Positions 16,491 to 23,716 of a stretch of 37,623 bases of DNA are shown here, piece by piece (positions within the stretch are counted from its first letter, which is position 1; the number at the start of each line of letters is the position of its first letter). The translations under genes were made by a program, and so were the position numbers. This DNA comes from an uncultured Sphingorhabdus sp. (lineage in GTDB: Bacteria; Pseudomonadota; Alphaproteobacteria; Sphingomonadales; Sphingomonadaceae). The stretch is taken from NCBI RefSeq assembly GCF_937872355.1, contig NZ_CALMSV010000063.1:1-37623 (forward strand). Direction: 5' to 3'. The notes under the pieces were generated by a model, which made no database searches, was not told where the DNA came from, and saw only the letters and a list, made by a program, of their open reading frames with translations.

Positions 16491-16710
16491 CCTCTATGCC
16501 GCCGTCAGCCGCGAGACCCTGATGCGCGAGATTGCCGAATTCTGCCGCGAATATTGGAGCGAGATCGCCAATGATCGCGATTCGGACACGCTCGATGACG
16601 AGGACATCGCGCGCATCTACTTCGAGCTCCACCCCGACGAGTCTCTCCAGACCGACCGCGTCGCGATCGATGCGCCACCCGCCGCTCTCGTCACGGGAGA
16701 ACAGCCATGA
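16486..16710 (+). pseudogene. C-terminal remnant of an unidentified gene joined behind the ParB fragment
   Basis: In the +1 frame relative to the ParB-like gene, an uninterrupted acidic reading starts at the fusion point (NLYAAVSRETLMREIAEFC) and continues with REYWSEIANDRDSDTLDDEDIARIYFELHP to a stop overlapping the next ATG (ATGA at 16707-16710). The composition is plainly protein-like and it has the ATGA coupling used elsewhere in this element. ATG 16522 could start a 62-residue product. Most simply it is the 3' end of the gene that once followed or formed the end of the ParB-like gene. Confidence 0.5.
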
Positions 16711-17222
16711 ACGCCCGTTCGGCCCGGGCCGAGGTTCGCAATCCGGTGCTCGCCTTGCCCGCGTTCCGCGCGTTGCAGTCGCTCCTGCCGGAACAGCGCG
16801 TGCTTCTCGCCGCGCTGTTGCTCGACCTTCAGAGCGACGCGCGCGATCGCGCCGCCCGAAGCTGGGCAAGCCGCAAGACCATGATTGCCGCCTACTGGTC
16901 CGCCGTCGCCGTCTATTCCGGGCATCTCGCCCGCTGCCTTGGCGAACGCAGAGGTCGCCGTCCCCGCGCGCGCTTCGAGCTTGTCCAGGAGGGCTTTCCC
17001 GACCTCGTCGTGACGGGATGGGAGGCGGCTTCCACCACATACTCCGTACGCCGCGAAGAATGCGGTCTCGGCGCGCGAGACTTTCCCAGAGGCACGGTCA
17101 AGCTTGGCGGGATCGCGATCGCGCACGTCAGCTATAAGGGCCGATTTTGGCCCCGCCACGAATGGGAGCCGAACGATATGCCCATCTATGACAATCGCGG
17201 TCCTTCTCGCGATTGCGGTTGA
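16707..17222 (+). CDS. Hypothetical protein of the mobile backbone
   Basis: 171 residues. GGGAGAA lies eight bases before the ATG, and the start overlaps the upstream stop. The N-terminal half is helical (FRALQSLLPEQRVLLAALLLDLQSDARDRAARSW, then KTMIAAYWSAVAVYSGHLARCLG), and the second half is richer in strands (DLVVTGWEAASTTYSVRREECG, KLGGIAIAHVSYKGRFWPRHEW). No enzyme motif or membrane segment is recognised. It sits between the deleted ParB region and a new leader, so it was probably the last gene of the ParB operon. Confidence 0.65.
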   Translation: MNARSARAEVRNPVLALPAFRALQSLLPEQRVLLAALLLDLQSDARDRAARSWASRKTMIAAYWSAVAVYSGHLARCLGERRGRRPRARFELVQEGFPDLVVTGWEAASTTYSVRREECGLGARDFPRGTVKLGGIAIAHVSYKGRFWPRHEWEPNDMPIYDNRGPSRDCG

Positions 17223-17227
17223 GCGGC

Positions 17228-17285
17228 AAGGAGAGGGGGAGGGAAGGGGCGAGCGGATGTCCGCTCGAGAGCCGGAGACCCCCTC
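17228..17285 (+). promoter_or_regulatory. Structured leader of the 17286 gene
   Basis: Purine tract at 17228-17249, perfect 8-bp hairpin CGAGCGGA (17250-17257) with TCCGCTCG (17260-17267), then GGAGACC (17274-17280) before ATG 17286. The tract and the ribosome binding site match the 10538 leader, while the stem sequence is different. Confidence 0.5.
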
Positions 17286-17930
17286 ATGAGCTATGATCTC
17301 GCCTTTCGCTTCCAGCAGGCCCTCGACCCCAGTGCGCTTATGGATATCGCCGCCTCGCTTCACGCGATCGAGGCGGCGATCACGGACTGTCGCAACGCCG
17401 GGATCGCCACTGAAAGCGACCCTGCCATCATACTTCTGTGCCGGCACCTGGCTACGGTGTGCGCGGACCGCGGCGACGACGCGCTTTTGCGACAGGCTTG
17501 CATGGAACGGATCGGTGATCTCCGGTCAAAGCCCGCGCTCAGGACCTTGGCGCTTCGCGGCGTCGCCTATGATGAACCGGCAAAGCGCCTGTTTCACACC
17601 GAGGGACGCGCCGCGCTGCAGGTGCTCGCCAAAGCGCTGGCGCTCGGTGCCGGCAGTTTCGACGTCCGATCCAACAAGGCCGGCCCCGCGGTCTCGGGAG
17701 AGGTGACCCTTCATGCCGAGATGCTGTGGGTCCAGCTCTCGCTTGGGCCTTTCGGTCCGGGCCGCGAGATCTGCTTCCGCCGGGTCCAGGGCCGAGGCGA
17801 CCATATCGGGGAGCGCAACCATTGGGGATCGATGAGCGAGCTGCTGGCTCCAGACCGCTTCGCCGAACGCATCCGCCGCGAGCTGCGCCTGCCATCCACC
17901 GTCCCCGCCGAACCCCGTCTCGTCGCCTAA
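17286..17930 (+). CDS. Hypothetical protein of the mobile backbone
   Basis: 214 residues starting MSYDLAFRFQQALDPSALMD, preceded by a GGAGACC ribosome binding site. The product looks globular with alternating helices and strands. The second half holds VSGEVTLHAEMLWVQLSLGPFGPGREICFRRVQGRGDH, which reads like a beta-rich domain, and it ends with a basic helix (FAERIRRELRLP). I recognise no family or catalytic pattern. The next gene begins 10 bp downstream on the same strand, so the two are probably co-transcribed. Confidence 0.7.
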   Translation: MSYDLAFRFQQALDPSALMDIAASLHAIEAAITDCRNAGIATESDPAIILLCRHLATVCADRGDDALLRQACMERIGDLRSKPALRTLALRGVAYDEPAKRLFHTEGRAALQVLAKALALGAGSFDVRSNKAGPAVSGEVTLHAEMLWVQLSLGPFGPGREICFRRVQGRGDHIGERNHWGSMSELLAPDRFAERIRRELRLPSTVPAEPRLVA

Positions 17931-17940
17931 ATCTCCTGCT

Positions 17941-19307
17941 ATGACCGCAGCCTTCGATCCCGCCGATGCCGCCGCATGGATCGCGCACGGCCGTCCGCCC
18001 GCGCTTGCCCGATCCCTTGCCGATGTCTGGCGCCGTCACCCCGATCTCCCGGCCTCGTCCCCTGCAGATGCGCGCCTAGCAAGGATGCGCGACCGCGCCG
18101 CCGCTTTGCGTCCCGTGATCGACGCGATGCGAACCGTCACCAAGGCCGAGCGCCACGTGCGCAATTTCGCCTTCACCGCCGCGCAGTTCGGCGAGGGCAA
18201 GGCCGGTCCCCGCGAAGCGGCGATCCTGCGGGGGCGCGACCTTCACGGTTATGACTGGGACCTTGCGGTCCGTTATGCCTCCGGCTGGTATGCGGCCGAC
18301 GCCGGATGGGACCCAGAAGTGCACAGGCCGGGCAACCGATCCGCGGCGAACGCCGCTTACGACCGGGGATTTGGCGACGGCGGCGGCAACCGAGACGATC
18401 CTTTCGACACCGCCCGCCGCGCATTGTCCGCGACCGGTGTGCCAGGGCCCCGGCGCCCCCCGGCACCGGCAAGGCCGCGCCCCAGTGACTGGCCGCAACC
18501 GACCGATGCCGCGCTGCCAGTGCGATGGGCCCGCCGTCTTCTCATCTTCGGTGCCCCCGAGATCGGCATTGCTGGTGATCGCGCCAAAACACCTATCTCT
18601 TCGGCGGTGCTGCTCCCGGCCCTCGTCGCAGCCGCCGGTCACGAAGACGCTCTCGTCATCGTCATCTCGGGCGACGGCTTCATCCCCTTGCCCGACGCAA
18701 TGGCCGGTTTAACGCCGCTCAGCGCTGGAGCGTTCGCCAAGCTGGCTGCCGACACGGGGCAGGCCGCGAACTTGCGCGGGCTCCTGGAAGGCCGCGAGTT
18801 CGATGATATCCTCGTCGCCGCCCAGGGACCATATCTCGCGCTACTCGACGCGCACGCGTCGGCAATCCCGCTGTGCCGGACGATGGCCCGGACCCGAAAC
18901 AGCGTCCTGTTGCAGAAAGCACAGTTCCGCACCTGGATCGGACGCGGCATCGCCGCCGGACAGAGTGTCGGCGCCGGCCATATCCGCTGGGGCAAGGCGA
19001 TCAAGGGACTGACCGGCCGCCTGGGCGAATTCACGGCGCGCTATACTGGCAAAGTACCCGGCCGCGGCCACAGGATCATTGTCGAGGTGGCCGCTTCCGC
19101 GCCGGCAAGCGGATATGCGACAGCCACGGGCGAACCCCTCGAATGGGAATGGTTCATTTCCAACCGCGCGCAACTTCGCGCCGCCATGGCTGCCCGCCTC
19201 TCCGGCACGAGGAATATGACGTCTTGCAGCTCCTCCTCTGCGACCCCGCCGGCGTCTATCCCGATGAACCCGAATGCGCCCCGGGCTTCGATGTTCCGCT
19301 TGCCTGA
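17941..19307 (+). pseudogene. Hypothetical protein with a single-base frameshift near its 3' end
   Basis: Starts MTAAFDPADAAAWIAHGRPP and reads well to about 19203 (420 residues), including LLIFGAPEIGIAGDRAKTP and EDALVIVISGDGFIPLP. After AARLSG the frame degenerates (TRNMTSCSSSSATPPAS) and runs into the next gene. The -1 neighbouring frame instead gives HEEYDVLQLLLCDPAGVYP and a stop at 19305-19307, just before the next leader. Restoring one C in GGCAC at about 19204 (SGHEEYD) would give a normal protein of about 455 residues. So this is a one-base loss in the gene, or a sequencing error. The family is unknown to me. Confidence 0.7.
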
Positions 19308-19337
19308 CGCCGGGGGATCCGTGGCCCGCGACGAGCC

Positions 19338-19399
19338 GGGAAAGGGAAGGGGGTTCGATGGGGATGCGGCCGATGAGGCCGGGCCCAGGAGATCCCAGC
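19338..19399 (+). promoter_or_regulatory. Structured leader of the 19400 gene
   Basis: Purine tract GGGAAAGGGAAGGGGG (19338-19353), short hairpin CGGCC (19367-19371) with GGCCG (19377-19381) around GATGA, then AGGAGATCCC before ATG 19400. Fourth example of the shared leader plan. Confidence 0.45.
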
Positions 19400-19861
19400 A
19401 TGGCAACTGTCCTTTCCTTCGACACCGCGGCCGACAAATGGTCGGTCCCCATCGGTTCCCATTCGCGAGGCGAGCTCAGTCTCCAGCTCGAGCGGCTGAT
19501 GGCGGGACGCCTCATCTTCCCTTCGAAAGAGGGCCTAAGCGCGGGCGATCTGTTGCGCCTGCTGGAGGGCGCCTGTTTTTCGGCTAGCCCGGACAGCGAT
19601 GCTGACAGCTGGGAAACTCAGAACAATCGCTTCCTTGCCGATGCGCGTGAAATCGCAACCAGCCTGCTCGAAGGCGAAGATGCCGCGCTCATCGAGAGGA
19701 CCCGCGCCATTCTTTCCGATCAAGTCCAATGGTTCGTGCCCGAAGGCCGCCGGCTCTTCGCCTCGATCGATCGCGCGAGGCTCGACGTCCGGTTCGAGCC
19801 GGCCCTGTCCGACCCTCCTGAGGCCGTCGTCCCGAACCCGGCGGATGACCGCAATCCATGA
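19400..19861 (+). CDS. Hypothetical protein of the mobile backbone
   Basis: 153 residues from ATG 19400 (MATVLSFDTAADKWSVPIGS), chosen because AGGAGA lies 6-7 bases upstream. Longer in-frame starts would overlap the hairpin and the preceding gene. The product is acidic; helical stretches are SLQLERLMAGRLIF, GDLLRLLEGACF and NNRFLADAREIATSLLEGEDAALIERTRAIL, and the tail is Pro-rich. No family recognised. Its stop overlaps the next ATG (ATGA at 19858-19861), so it heads a three-gene coupled operon. Confidence 0.68.
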   Translation: MATVLSFDTAADKWSVPIGSHSRGELSLQLERLMAGRLIFPSKEGLSAGDLLRLLEGACFSASPDSDADSWETQNNRFLADAREIATSLLEGEDAALIERTRAILSDQVQWFVPEGRRLFASIDRARLDVRFEPALSDPPEAVVPNPADDRNP

Positions 19862-20049
19862 GGGTCATTCGACCAGCCGACTCCGCGGATCGGGCTCGGA
19901 TGGCTGCGGCTCTTGACCATTTGCGCGCCGCGCGCGATCTCTTGCGCCAATGCGGATCGCCTCGTGCCGTCGCGGCCGCGCGCCGGGCGCTCGCCAGCGC
20001 TTCGGGCGCTGCCCGTCATCTCGATCACCGCGTTGCGAGGAGCGAATGA
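19858..20049 (+). CDS. Small hypothetical protein, coupled
   Basis: 63 residues starting MRVIRPADSADRARMAAALD, Ala- and Arg-rich and predicted helical throughout (HLRAARDLLRQCG, AAARRALASASGAARHL). The ATGA overlap on both sides (19858 and 20046) is the main evidence that it is translated. It could bind nucleic acid because of its basic helices, but nothing specific is visible. Confidence 0.6.
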   Translation: MRVIRPADSADRARMAAALDHLRAARDLLRQCGSPRAVAAARRALASASGAARHLDHRVARSE

Positions 20050-20378
20050 TGAGCCGCCATATTCTCACCCCGAGGCCGGACCAGCCGGAAATTGTCGCTA
20101 TCGTTGTTGGTTGGGATCGCCCTCTTCAGACCTTCTTCGCGCAGGTCTTCGCCCGTACCGAGGCCGAGCCGGATGAGGGCGAGGCGACCATCTGGGTCGG
20201 AACCGAGCCCGGCGAACTCGCAACGCCCGAGGCCGCGATCGCTGTCATCGCCCTCTTCGCCGACGTGCCGGACACGCTGGCGTCGCTGCTTGATGCAGAG
20301 ATGCGAGCAGGCCGCGCTTCCGCCGATGGCGCCTTGCAGTCCGAAATGAAACGACGCCTCTTCGGGTCGATTCACTGA
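20046..20378 (+). CDS. Hypothetical protein, last of the three-gene operon
   Basis: 110 residues from ATG 20046 (MMSRHILTPRPDQPEIVAIV), which overlaps the previous stop. A longer frame from 19950 would run inside the upstream gene. The protein looks like a small alpha/beta domain: IVAIVVGWDRPLQTFFAQVF, then TIWVGTEPGELATPEAAIAVIALF and PDTLASLLDAEMRAGRA. The first part reads like proteins that convert a number into a time or dose, but I do not claim this. Family not recognised. Confidence 0.68.
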   Translation: MMSRHILTPRPDQPEIVAIVVGWDRPLQTFFAQVFARTEAEPDEGEATIWVGTEPGELATPEAAIAVIALFADVPDTLASLLDAEMRAGRASADGALQSEMKRRLFGSIH

Positions 20379-20446
20379 TTTCGGAACGGCACGTACCTCG
20401 ATCTATCAGAACTCTATGTTTGAATCCCCCGGACCGGCATGTTCAG

Positions 20447-20551
20447 ATGGCCTTATCCCGCAGCGCGCCGAAGGTGGAGCACCGCATACGGCGCGACGAA
20501 ATTGTCGCACTTATCCAGCTCTGGCGGCCTGCCCACACCGAGGCCGCCTGA
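20447..20551 (+). CDS. Possible 34-residue protein
   Basis: A short frame, MALSRSAPKVEHRIRRDEIV with continuation ALIQLWRPAHTEAA, that is charged and helical and ends just before the promoter-like region of the next small gene. There is no clear ribosome binding site, so it is only a candidate. Confidence 0.22.
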   Translation: MALSRSAPKVEHRIRRDEIVALIQLWRPAHTEAA

Positions 20552-20596
20552 CACCCTTTCCTCGCCGCGGGTCGGACAATCTGCTATAACGATTCG

Positions 20597-20794
20597 ATGG
20601 CCGAGATCGATCCTCATACGCTGCGTGTTGCTGCCTCGCTCGTCCGGTCGCGCATCGCCGGCCTTACCCGCGACACGCGCATGGACGGCCTGCAACGCCT
20701 GGGTGCCCATCGCACGCTGACGCAACTCGCGATCGATCTCGAAGTGTCGGCCGACCATGCCGGTCCGCCAAAGCGCCGGTCCCGCCCTAGGTAG
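20597..20794 (+). CDS. Small hypothetical protein
   Basis: 65 residues, MAEIDPHTLRVAASLVRSRI followed by AGLTRDTRMDGLQRLGAHRTLTQLAIDLEVSADHAG and a basic tail. The regular spacing of hydrophobic residues suggests a helical domain. A TATAAC box lies at 20583-20588, too close to the start for a standard leader, and no strong ribosome binding site is visible. Real translation is plausible but not certain. 20795-20965 holds no other gene. Confidence 0.4.
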   Translation: MAEIDPHTLRVAASLVRSRIAGLTRDTRMDGLQRLGAHRTLTQLAIDLEVSADHAGPPKRRSRPR

Positions 20795-20965
20795 ATCGGC
20801 GTCCGCATTTCGCCTGCCGATGCCAGCGTCGGTAGGCGCCTTCCTAGCCATCCATGATCGCTCTCTGGACCTCTGATTGGAGGTCCAACAGCCCCTTGGG
20901 CATCCCGAGGCCGCGTTCGCGTGCCCCGGAAATGGGCGCTCGCGCGCCCGCTCGGCCGAACGGCC

Positions 20966-21035
20966 GAGGAGGAAAGGAGGAGCTTGGAGGGTGGTCCGGA
21001 CATGAGGTCCGGGGCCATCATCCAGGAGACCTTCC
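20966..21035 (+). promoter_or_regulatory. Structured leader of the DUF736 gene
   Basis: Purine tract at 20966-20991, hairpin CCGGAC (20996-21001) with GTCCGG (21007-21012) around ATGAG, then CAGGAGACC before ATG 21036. Fifth example of the shared leader plan. Confidence 0.5.
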
Positions 21036-21545
21036 ATGAATATTGGTTCGATCAAGCAAAACGACGCCGGCATTTTTGTCGGCAAGATCGCAACGCTCAC
21101 GATTGCGATGACAATTGCCCTGCGCGAAGTGCAGTCGTCCAATCCCAAGGCGCCCAAATATGAAGTCCTCGCGCTTTCCGCCTCGCGGGCGTGGGTCAGG
21201 GTCGGCGCGCTCTTCGAGCTCTTCTCGAACGGGACCGGCGAATCGTTCCTGAACGGCAAGATCGAGGATCCGAGCCTTGCGGCTCCGCTCTACATCTCGG
21301 CTTTCCGCCAAGAGGACGGATCCTTCAACCTCGTCTGGTCGCGCCCGACCCGCCGCCGCGATCTTGCAGCCGAAGTCGCTGCGAAGACCGATGATGCGCT
21401 GCCGCCGCTGCCTGGCGACGCGACCGAGGCCCCTCCGGTTCAGGAAGGTCTTGGCGAATCCTCGGCCGAGCATGGCTTCGGCGGCGAGCAGCAGGAACCC
21501 GGCCGCCGTCAGCGCAAGCCCCGCGAAACCGCCGCCGCTGAATAG
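21036..21545 (+). CDS. DUF736 family protein
   Basis: 169 residues. The N-terminal 105 match the DUF736 family: MNIGSIKQNDAGIFVGKIATLTI, then YEVLALSASRAWVRVGALFEL, and FLNGKIEDPSLAAPLYISAF followed by GSFNLVWSRP. The family is found on plasmids and integrative elements of alphaproteobacteria and has no known biochemical role. The C-terminal 60 residues are a Pro/Glu/Ala-rich, probably disordered tail (PPLPGDATEAPPVQEGLGES) not typical of the short family members. It has its own structured leader and is followed by a strong terminator, so it is a single-gene transcription unit. Confidence 0.88.
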   Translation: MNIGSIKQNDAGIFVGKIATLTIAMTIALREVQSSNPKAPKYEVLALSASRAWVRVGALFELFSNGTGESFLNGKIEDPSLAAPLYISAFRQEDGSFNLVWSRPTRRRDLAAEVAAKTDDALPPLPGDATEAPPVQEGLGESSAEHGFGGEQQEPGRRQRKPRETAAAE

Positions 21546-21600
21546 GTCGAACCGGCCGCCTCTCCCGATCCCCGCGCTTCGAGCCCCGGCGCGGGGCAAT

Positions 21601-21641
21601 GGGCCCGCTTCGCCTCTCGCCGGCGAAGCGGGCCCTTTTTT
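21601..21641 (+). terminator. Intrinsic terminator after the DUF736 gene
   Basis: Perfect 14-bp stem GGGCCCGCTTCGCC (21601-21614) with 21622-21635, a seven-base loop and six T's (21636-21641). Confidence 0.92.
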
Positions 21642-22306
21642 CTTCGCCAATAGGAGCCCGCTCCGTTTCGGCTTTTCGGTCCAATATAGTCGGTCTGGCT
21701 GGGTGGATCTGAAGACGACCGCCGTCGCCCCCGCGACAAGGCTAGTCGACAGCGCTGATTGTCATCGCGCCTTTCATCTCATTTTCACGCTTCCAGGGTA
21801 TCCGGTCTCTGCTCTTCCGCGACCCGAAGAGCGACCCGGCCCCGTCGAGCTCGAGAGCTCGGCGGGGTTTCTCCTATCCTTGCGGCCGGCTTCCCAAATC
21901 AGCCAGTCGCTGGGCACGCCCATCCGCGGAGCCCCCGCCCACCGCGAGCTCCAGCCATGCAGGGCAGGACCCGACCGGTGCGGTGAGTCATTGCCCCCGC
22001 CAGGCCAAGGACGAGTTTTGCATATCGAGCCGGAGCCGACGGCGGGCCTTCGATTCGCGCCGCCGACGATAGCGCCGTGCGTGACCCGCAAGACACCTCA
22101 TTCCTGTGAACGCTCCCGCCCGGCACCTCGGGCGACCCCGCAGTCAGGGATGAACGCTACGCCCGTGCGGACCCGGCGCAACCTCGATTGTCCGGCCGTG
22201 TTGTCGGCCTGACGGCCTCCGCCCGCACCCCCCGAAAAATCGAAGTTCCCCTCGCTGCGCTCGGTGCGCCGCGCCCTCGAACACGGGCTTTCGCTTGAAG
22301 TTCATC
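21642..22306. other. Intergenic region without a recognisable gene
   Basis: About 660 bp between the DUF736 terminator and the ssb leader. All frames give only Pro/Arg/Ser-rich low-quality readings. It holds a hairpin at 21840-21867 (CCCCGTCGAG with CTCGGCGGGG, followed by TTT) that may be a weak terminator, and a first copy of a dispersed motif, CCGAAAAATCGAAGTTCCCC, at 22232-22251. Possibly regulatory or origin-related, but there is no direct sign of iterons. Confidence 0.4.
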
Positions 22307-22327
22307 CCAGCGGGATCGGCCCGCTGG
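22307..22327 (+). promoter_or_regulatory. Hairpin in the ssb leader
   Basis: Perfect 8-bp stem CCAGCGGG (22307-22314) with CCCGCTGG (22320-22327) and a five-base loop, 8 bp before the ribosome binding site GAAGGA (22335-22340) of ssb. Similar in position to the hairpins of the purine-tract leaders, but without the tract. Confidence 0.5.
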
Positions 22328-22347
22328 CGCAAGCGAAGGACAGGCAC

Positions 22348-22677
22348 ATGAACAAGGTTTTTCTCGCGGGCCGCATCACTTCCGACGTCACCCGCTTCGG
22401 CAACGATACGAAGAGCGGCGTCAGCTTCACCCTCGTCACCAGCAAGCCCGTCATCAAGGACGGCCAGGTCCAGAAGGACGGCAACGGCTACACCGAAACC
22501 TGGGACGAGTTCCACACCGTCAAGGCCTTTGGCGGTCTCGGCAAGTCCGTCGGCGGCCACAAGAAGAAGGGCGATGAACTGATCGTCGTCGGCGAGATCC
22601 GGTACAGCCGCAACGAGCGCGACGGCCGCACCTACTACAACACCGACATAATCGCCGATGAGATCAAGTTCATCTGA
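22348..22677 (+). CDS. ssb: Single-stranded DNA-binding protein, short form
   Basis: 109 residues starting MNKVFLAGRITSDVTRFGND, with GAAGGA seven bases before the ATG. The chain is one OB fold: VFLAGRITSDVTRF, SGVSFTLVTSKPV, TWDEFHTVKAFGGLGKSVGGH, KGDELIVVGEIRYSRNE and TYYNTDIIADEIKFI, each matching a strand of SSB. It lacks the disordered tail and acidic tip that chromosomal SSB uses to bind partners, which is common for plasmid or phage versions. It would coat the single strand made in transfer or replication. It is a single-gene unit with a hairpin leader and its own terminator. Confidence 0.93.
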   Translation: MNKVFLAGRITSDVTRFGNDTKSGVSFTLVTSKPVIKDGQVQKDGNGYTETWDEFHTVKAFGGLGKSVGGHKKKGDELIVVGEIRYSRNERDGRTYYNTDIIADEIKFI

Positions 22678-22684
22678 CGCCACG

Positions 22685-22711
22685 GGGCGGTCGCTTGCGG
22701 CCGCCCTTTTT
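22685..22711 (+). terminator. Intrinsic terminator after ssb
   Basis: Stem GGGCGGTCGC (22685-22694) with GCGGCCGCCC (22697-22706), one T-G pair, followed by five T's. Confidence 0.88.
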
Positions 22712-22727
22712 CTATGGGAGACACGTC

Positions 22728-23057
22728 ATGCTGCAATTCCGCCCCTTCGACGCCATGCCCGATATCGTCGACGGCATCGAACTCGACAATCCGGCTATGG
22801 TCGCGCGCATCCGCCGCGCCGCCGATAAGCTCAGCCACTATGAAATCTCGGCCCATCTCGCCAACGCCATCACCGGCGCTGCCGACGCTGCGCACGCGCG
22901 TGCCTGGGAGGAATCCAATTTCGGCGAAGCCAGCGCCGACGCGATCGTCGATGCCGAGTATCACGACGAGCTTGCAGCGGCCTGGTCGCTGGTTGCCGCA
23001 GAGCACCAGCTCATCGGGCCGGACATCTATCTCGCGCTCGGCGGGTCGATGCACTGA
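22728..23057 (+). CDS. Hypothetical acidic protein of the mobile backbone
   Basis: 109 residues starting MLQFRPFDAMPDIVDGIELD, with GGGAG seven bases before the ATG. Acidic and mostly helical (NPAMVARIRRAADKLSHYEI, ISAHLANAITGAADAAHARAWEE, DAEYHDELAAAWSLVAAEHQL). It could be a DNA mimic or a small partner protein by its charge, but no family is recognised. It lies between the ssb terminator and a large hairpin, so it is a unit of its own. Confidence 0.7.
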   Translation: MLQFRPFDAMPDIVDGIELDNPAMVARIRRAADKLSHYEISAHLANAITGAADAAHARAWEESNFGEASADAIVDAEYHDELAAAWSLVAAEHQLIGPDIYLALGGSMH

Positions 23058-23073
23058 CCCGTTGTTCGTTAAA

Positions 23074-23103
23074 CCGGCGCCGAGACAAACGTCTTGGCGC
23101 CGG
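23074..23103 (+). terminator. Likely terminator hairpin after the 22728 gene
   Basis: A 13-bp stem CCGGCGCCGAGAC (23074-23086) with GTCTTGGCGCCGG (23091-23103), one wobble pair and an AAAC loop. It is followed only by CGCTTATT, so the T tract is weak. Confidence 0.55.
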
Positions 23104-23669
23104 CGCTTATTCGCGGTAGCCGCGACCTGCGCGCAGCCTCACATTAGCTGATCCCAACCGGGCTCCGTCCGGACGTTACCCTGCCAGCGCCATCACGTGG
23201 ACGGCGCTTCCAAATCCCCGCCCTCCTCAACCGATCGAGAGCCTTCGACTCACTTCCTGCGCATCATCTGATAGTCGTGCGGGACGAGTTCGGCGTGCTC
23301 CCCGCTGCCGAACTCGTCCCGCGCGGCGCGCCTGATTCATACCAGCCTGTTCACAGATTCCGGCGCGGCACGCTGAACCGCGACCCACCATTAGGACAAC
23401 GCCATAGGGCTCATCTCCCGGTACAGCTGGGCTATCCGGCATCACCCAATACCCCTGTAATTTCCTATCTTCATGTTAGTCCAAGTTTGCCATGCGGGGT
23501 TGGCGGTCCGTCAGCATGAGCGGTCCCCCCAATTTTCCCCGTCGCTCGCTTTGCGGCGCCGAAAAAAATCGGTTCCCCCACTCCCCGCGAGGCGGCGTTA
23601 ACCGAGGTCCGGCGTTGCCGGCTTCCCGGTTAACGTGCCCGACCTCCCTGACCACCGCATGCCCGAAAT
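23104..23669. other. Intergenic region rich in inverted repeats, no recognisable gene
   Basis: About 570 bp. It holds a 16-bp perfect inverted repeat (23279-23322), a second copy of the CCGAA..AAATCG motif (23559-23579), and CGTTAACCG (about 23597) facing CGGTTAACG (about 23627) around an inner CCGGC/GCCGG hairpin. The density of dyads without coding potential makes it a candidate for an origin of transfer or replication control, but no nick-site sequence can be assigned. Confidence 0.4.
23279..23322. repeat. 16-bp perfect inverted repeat with 12-base loop
   Basis: GCGGGACGAGTTCGGC (23279-23294) pairs exactly with 23307-23322. With one T-G step, pairing extends three more positions outward (23276-23278 with 23323-23325). 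No T tract follows, so it does not look like a terminator. Confidence 0.75.
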
Positions 23670-23715
23670 TGAGCCTCATCGAACGGATGAGACCTGTCCA
23701 ACATCTGGAGGCTCA
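23670..23715 (+). promoter_or_regulatory. Leader of the DUF2493 gene with two competing stems, one hiding the RBS
   Basis: TGAGCCTC (23670-23677) can pair perfectly with GAGGCTCA (23708-23715), which contains most of the ribosome binding site GGAGG (23707-23711). CTCATC (23675-23680) can instead pair with GATGAG (23686-23691). Bases 23675-23677 are shared, so the two folds exclude each other, as in a translational switch. Confidence 0.45.
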
Positions 23716-23716
23716 A

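Noticed and set aside
17257..21004. ATG in the hairpin of three leaders (17257, 19373, 21002) as upstream reading frames
   Set aside because: Frames differ relative to the gene (only 19373 is in frame), no RBS, and the loop sequences are not conserved; likely chance.
21840..21870. Hairpin followed by TTT as a certain terminator
   Set aside because: Only three T's and no upstream gene nearby; kept only as a remark in the intergenic entry.
23492..23716. Upstream extension of the DUF2493 frame to 23492
   Set aside because: Reads as Arg/Pro-rich low-quality sequence through intergenic dyads; ATG 23717 has GGAGG at the proper distance.
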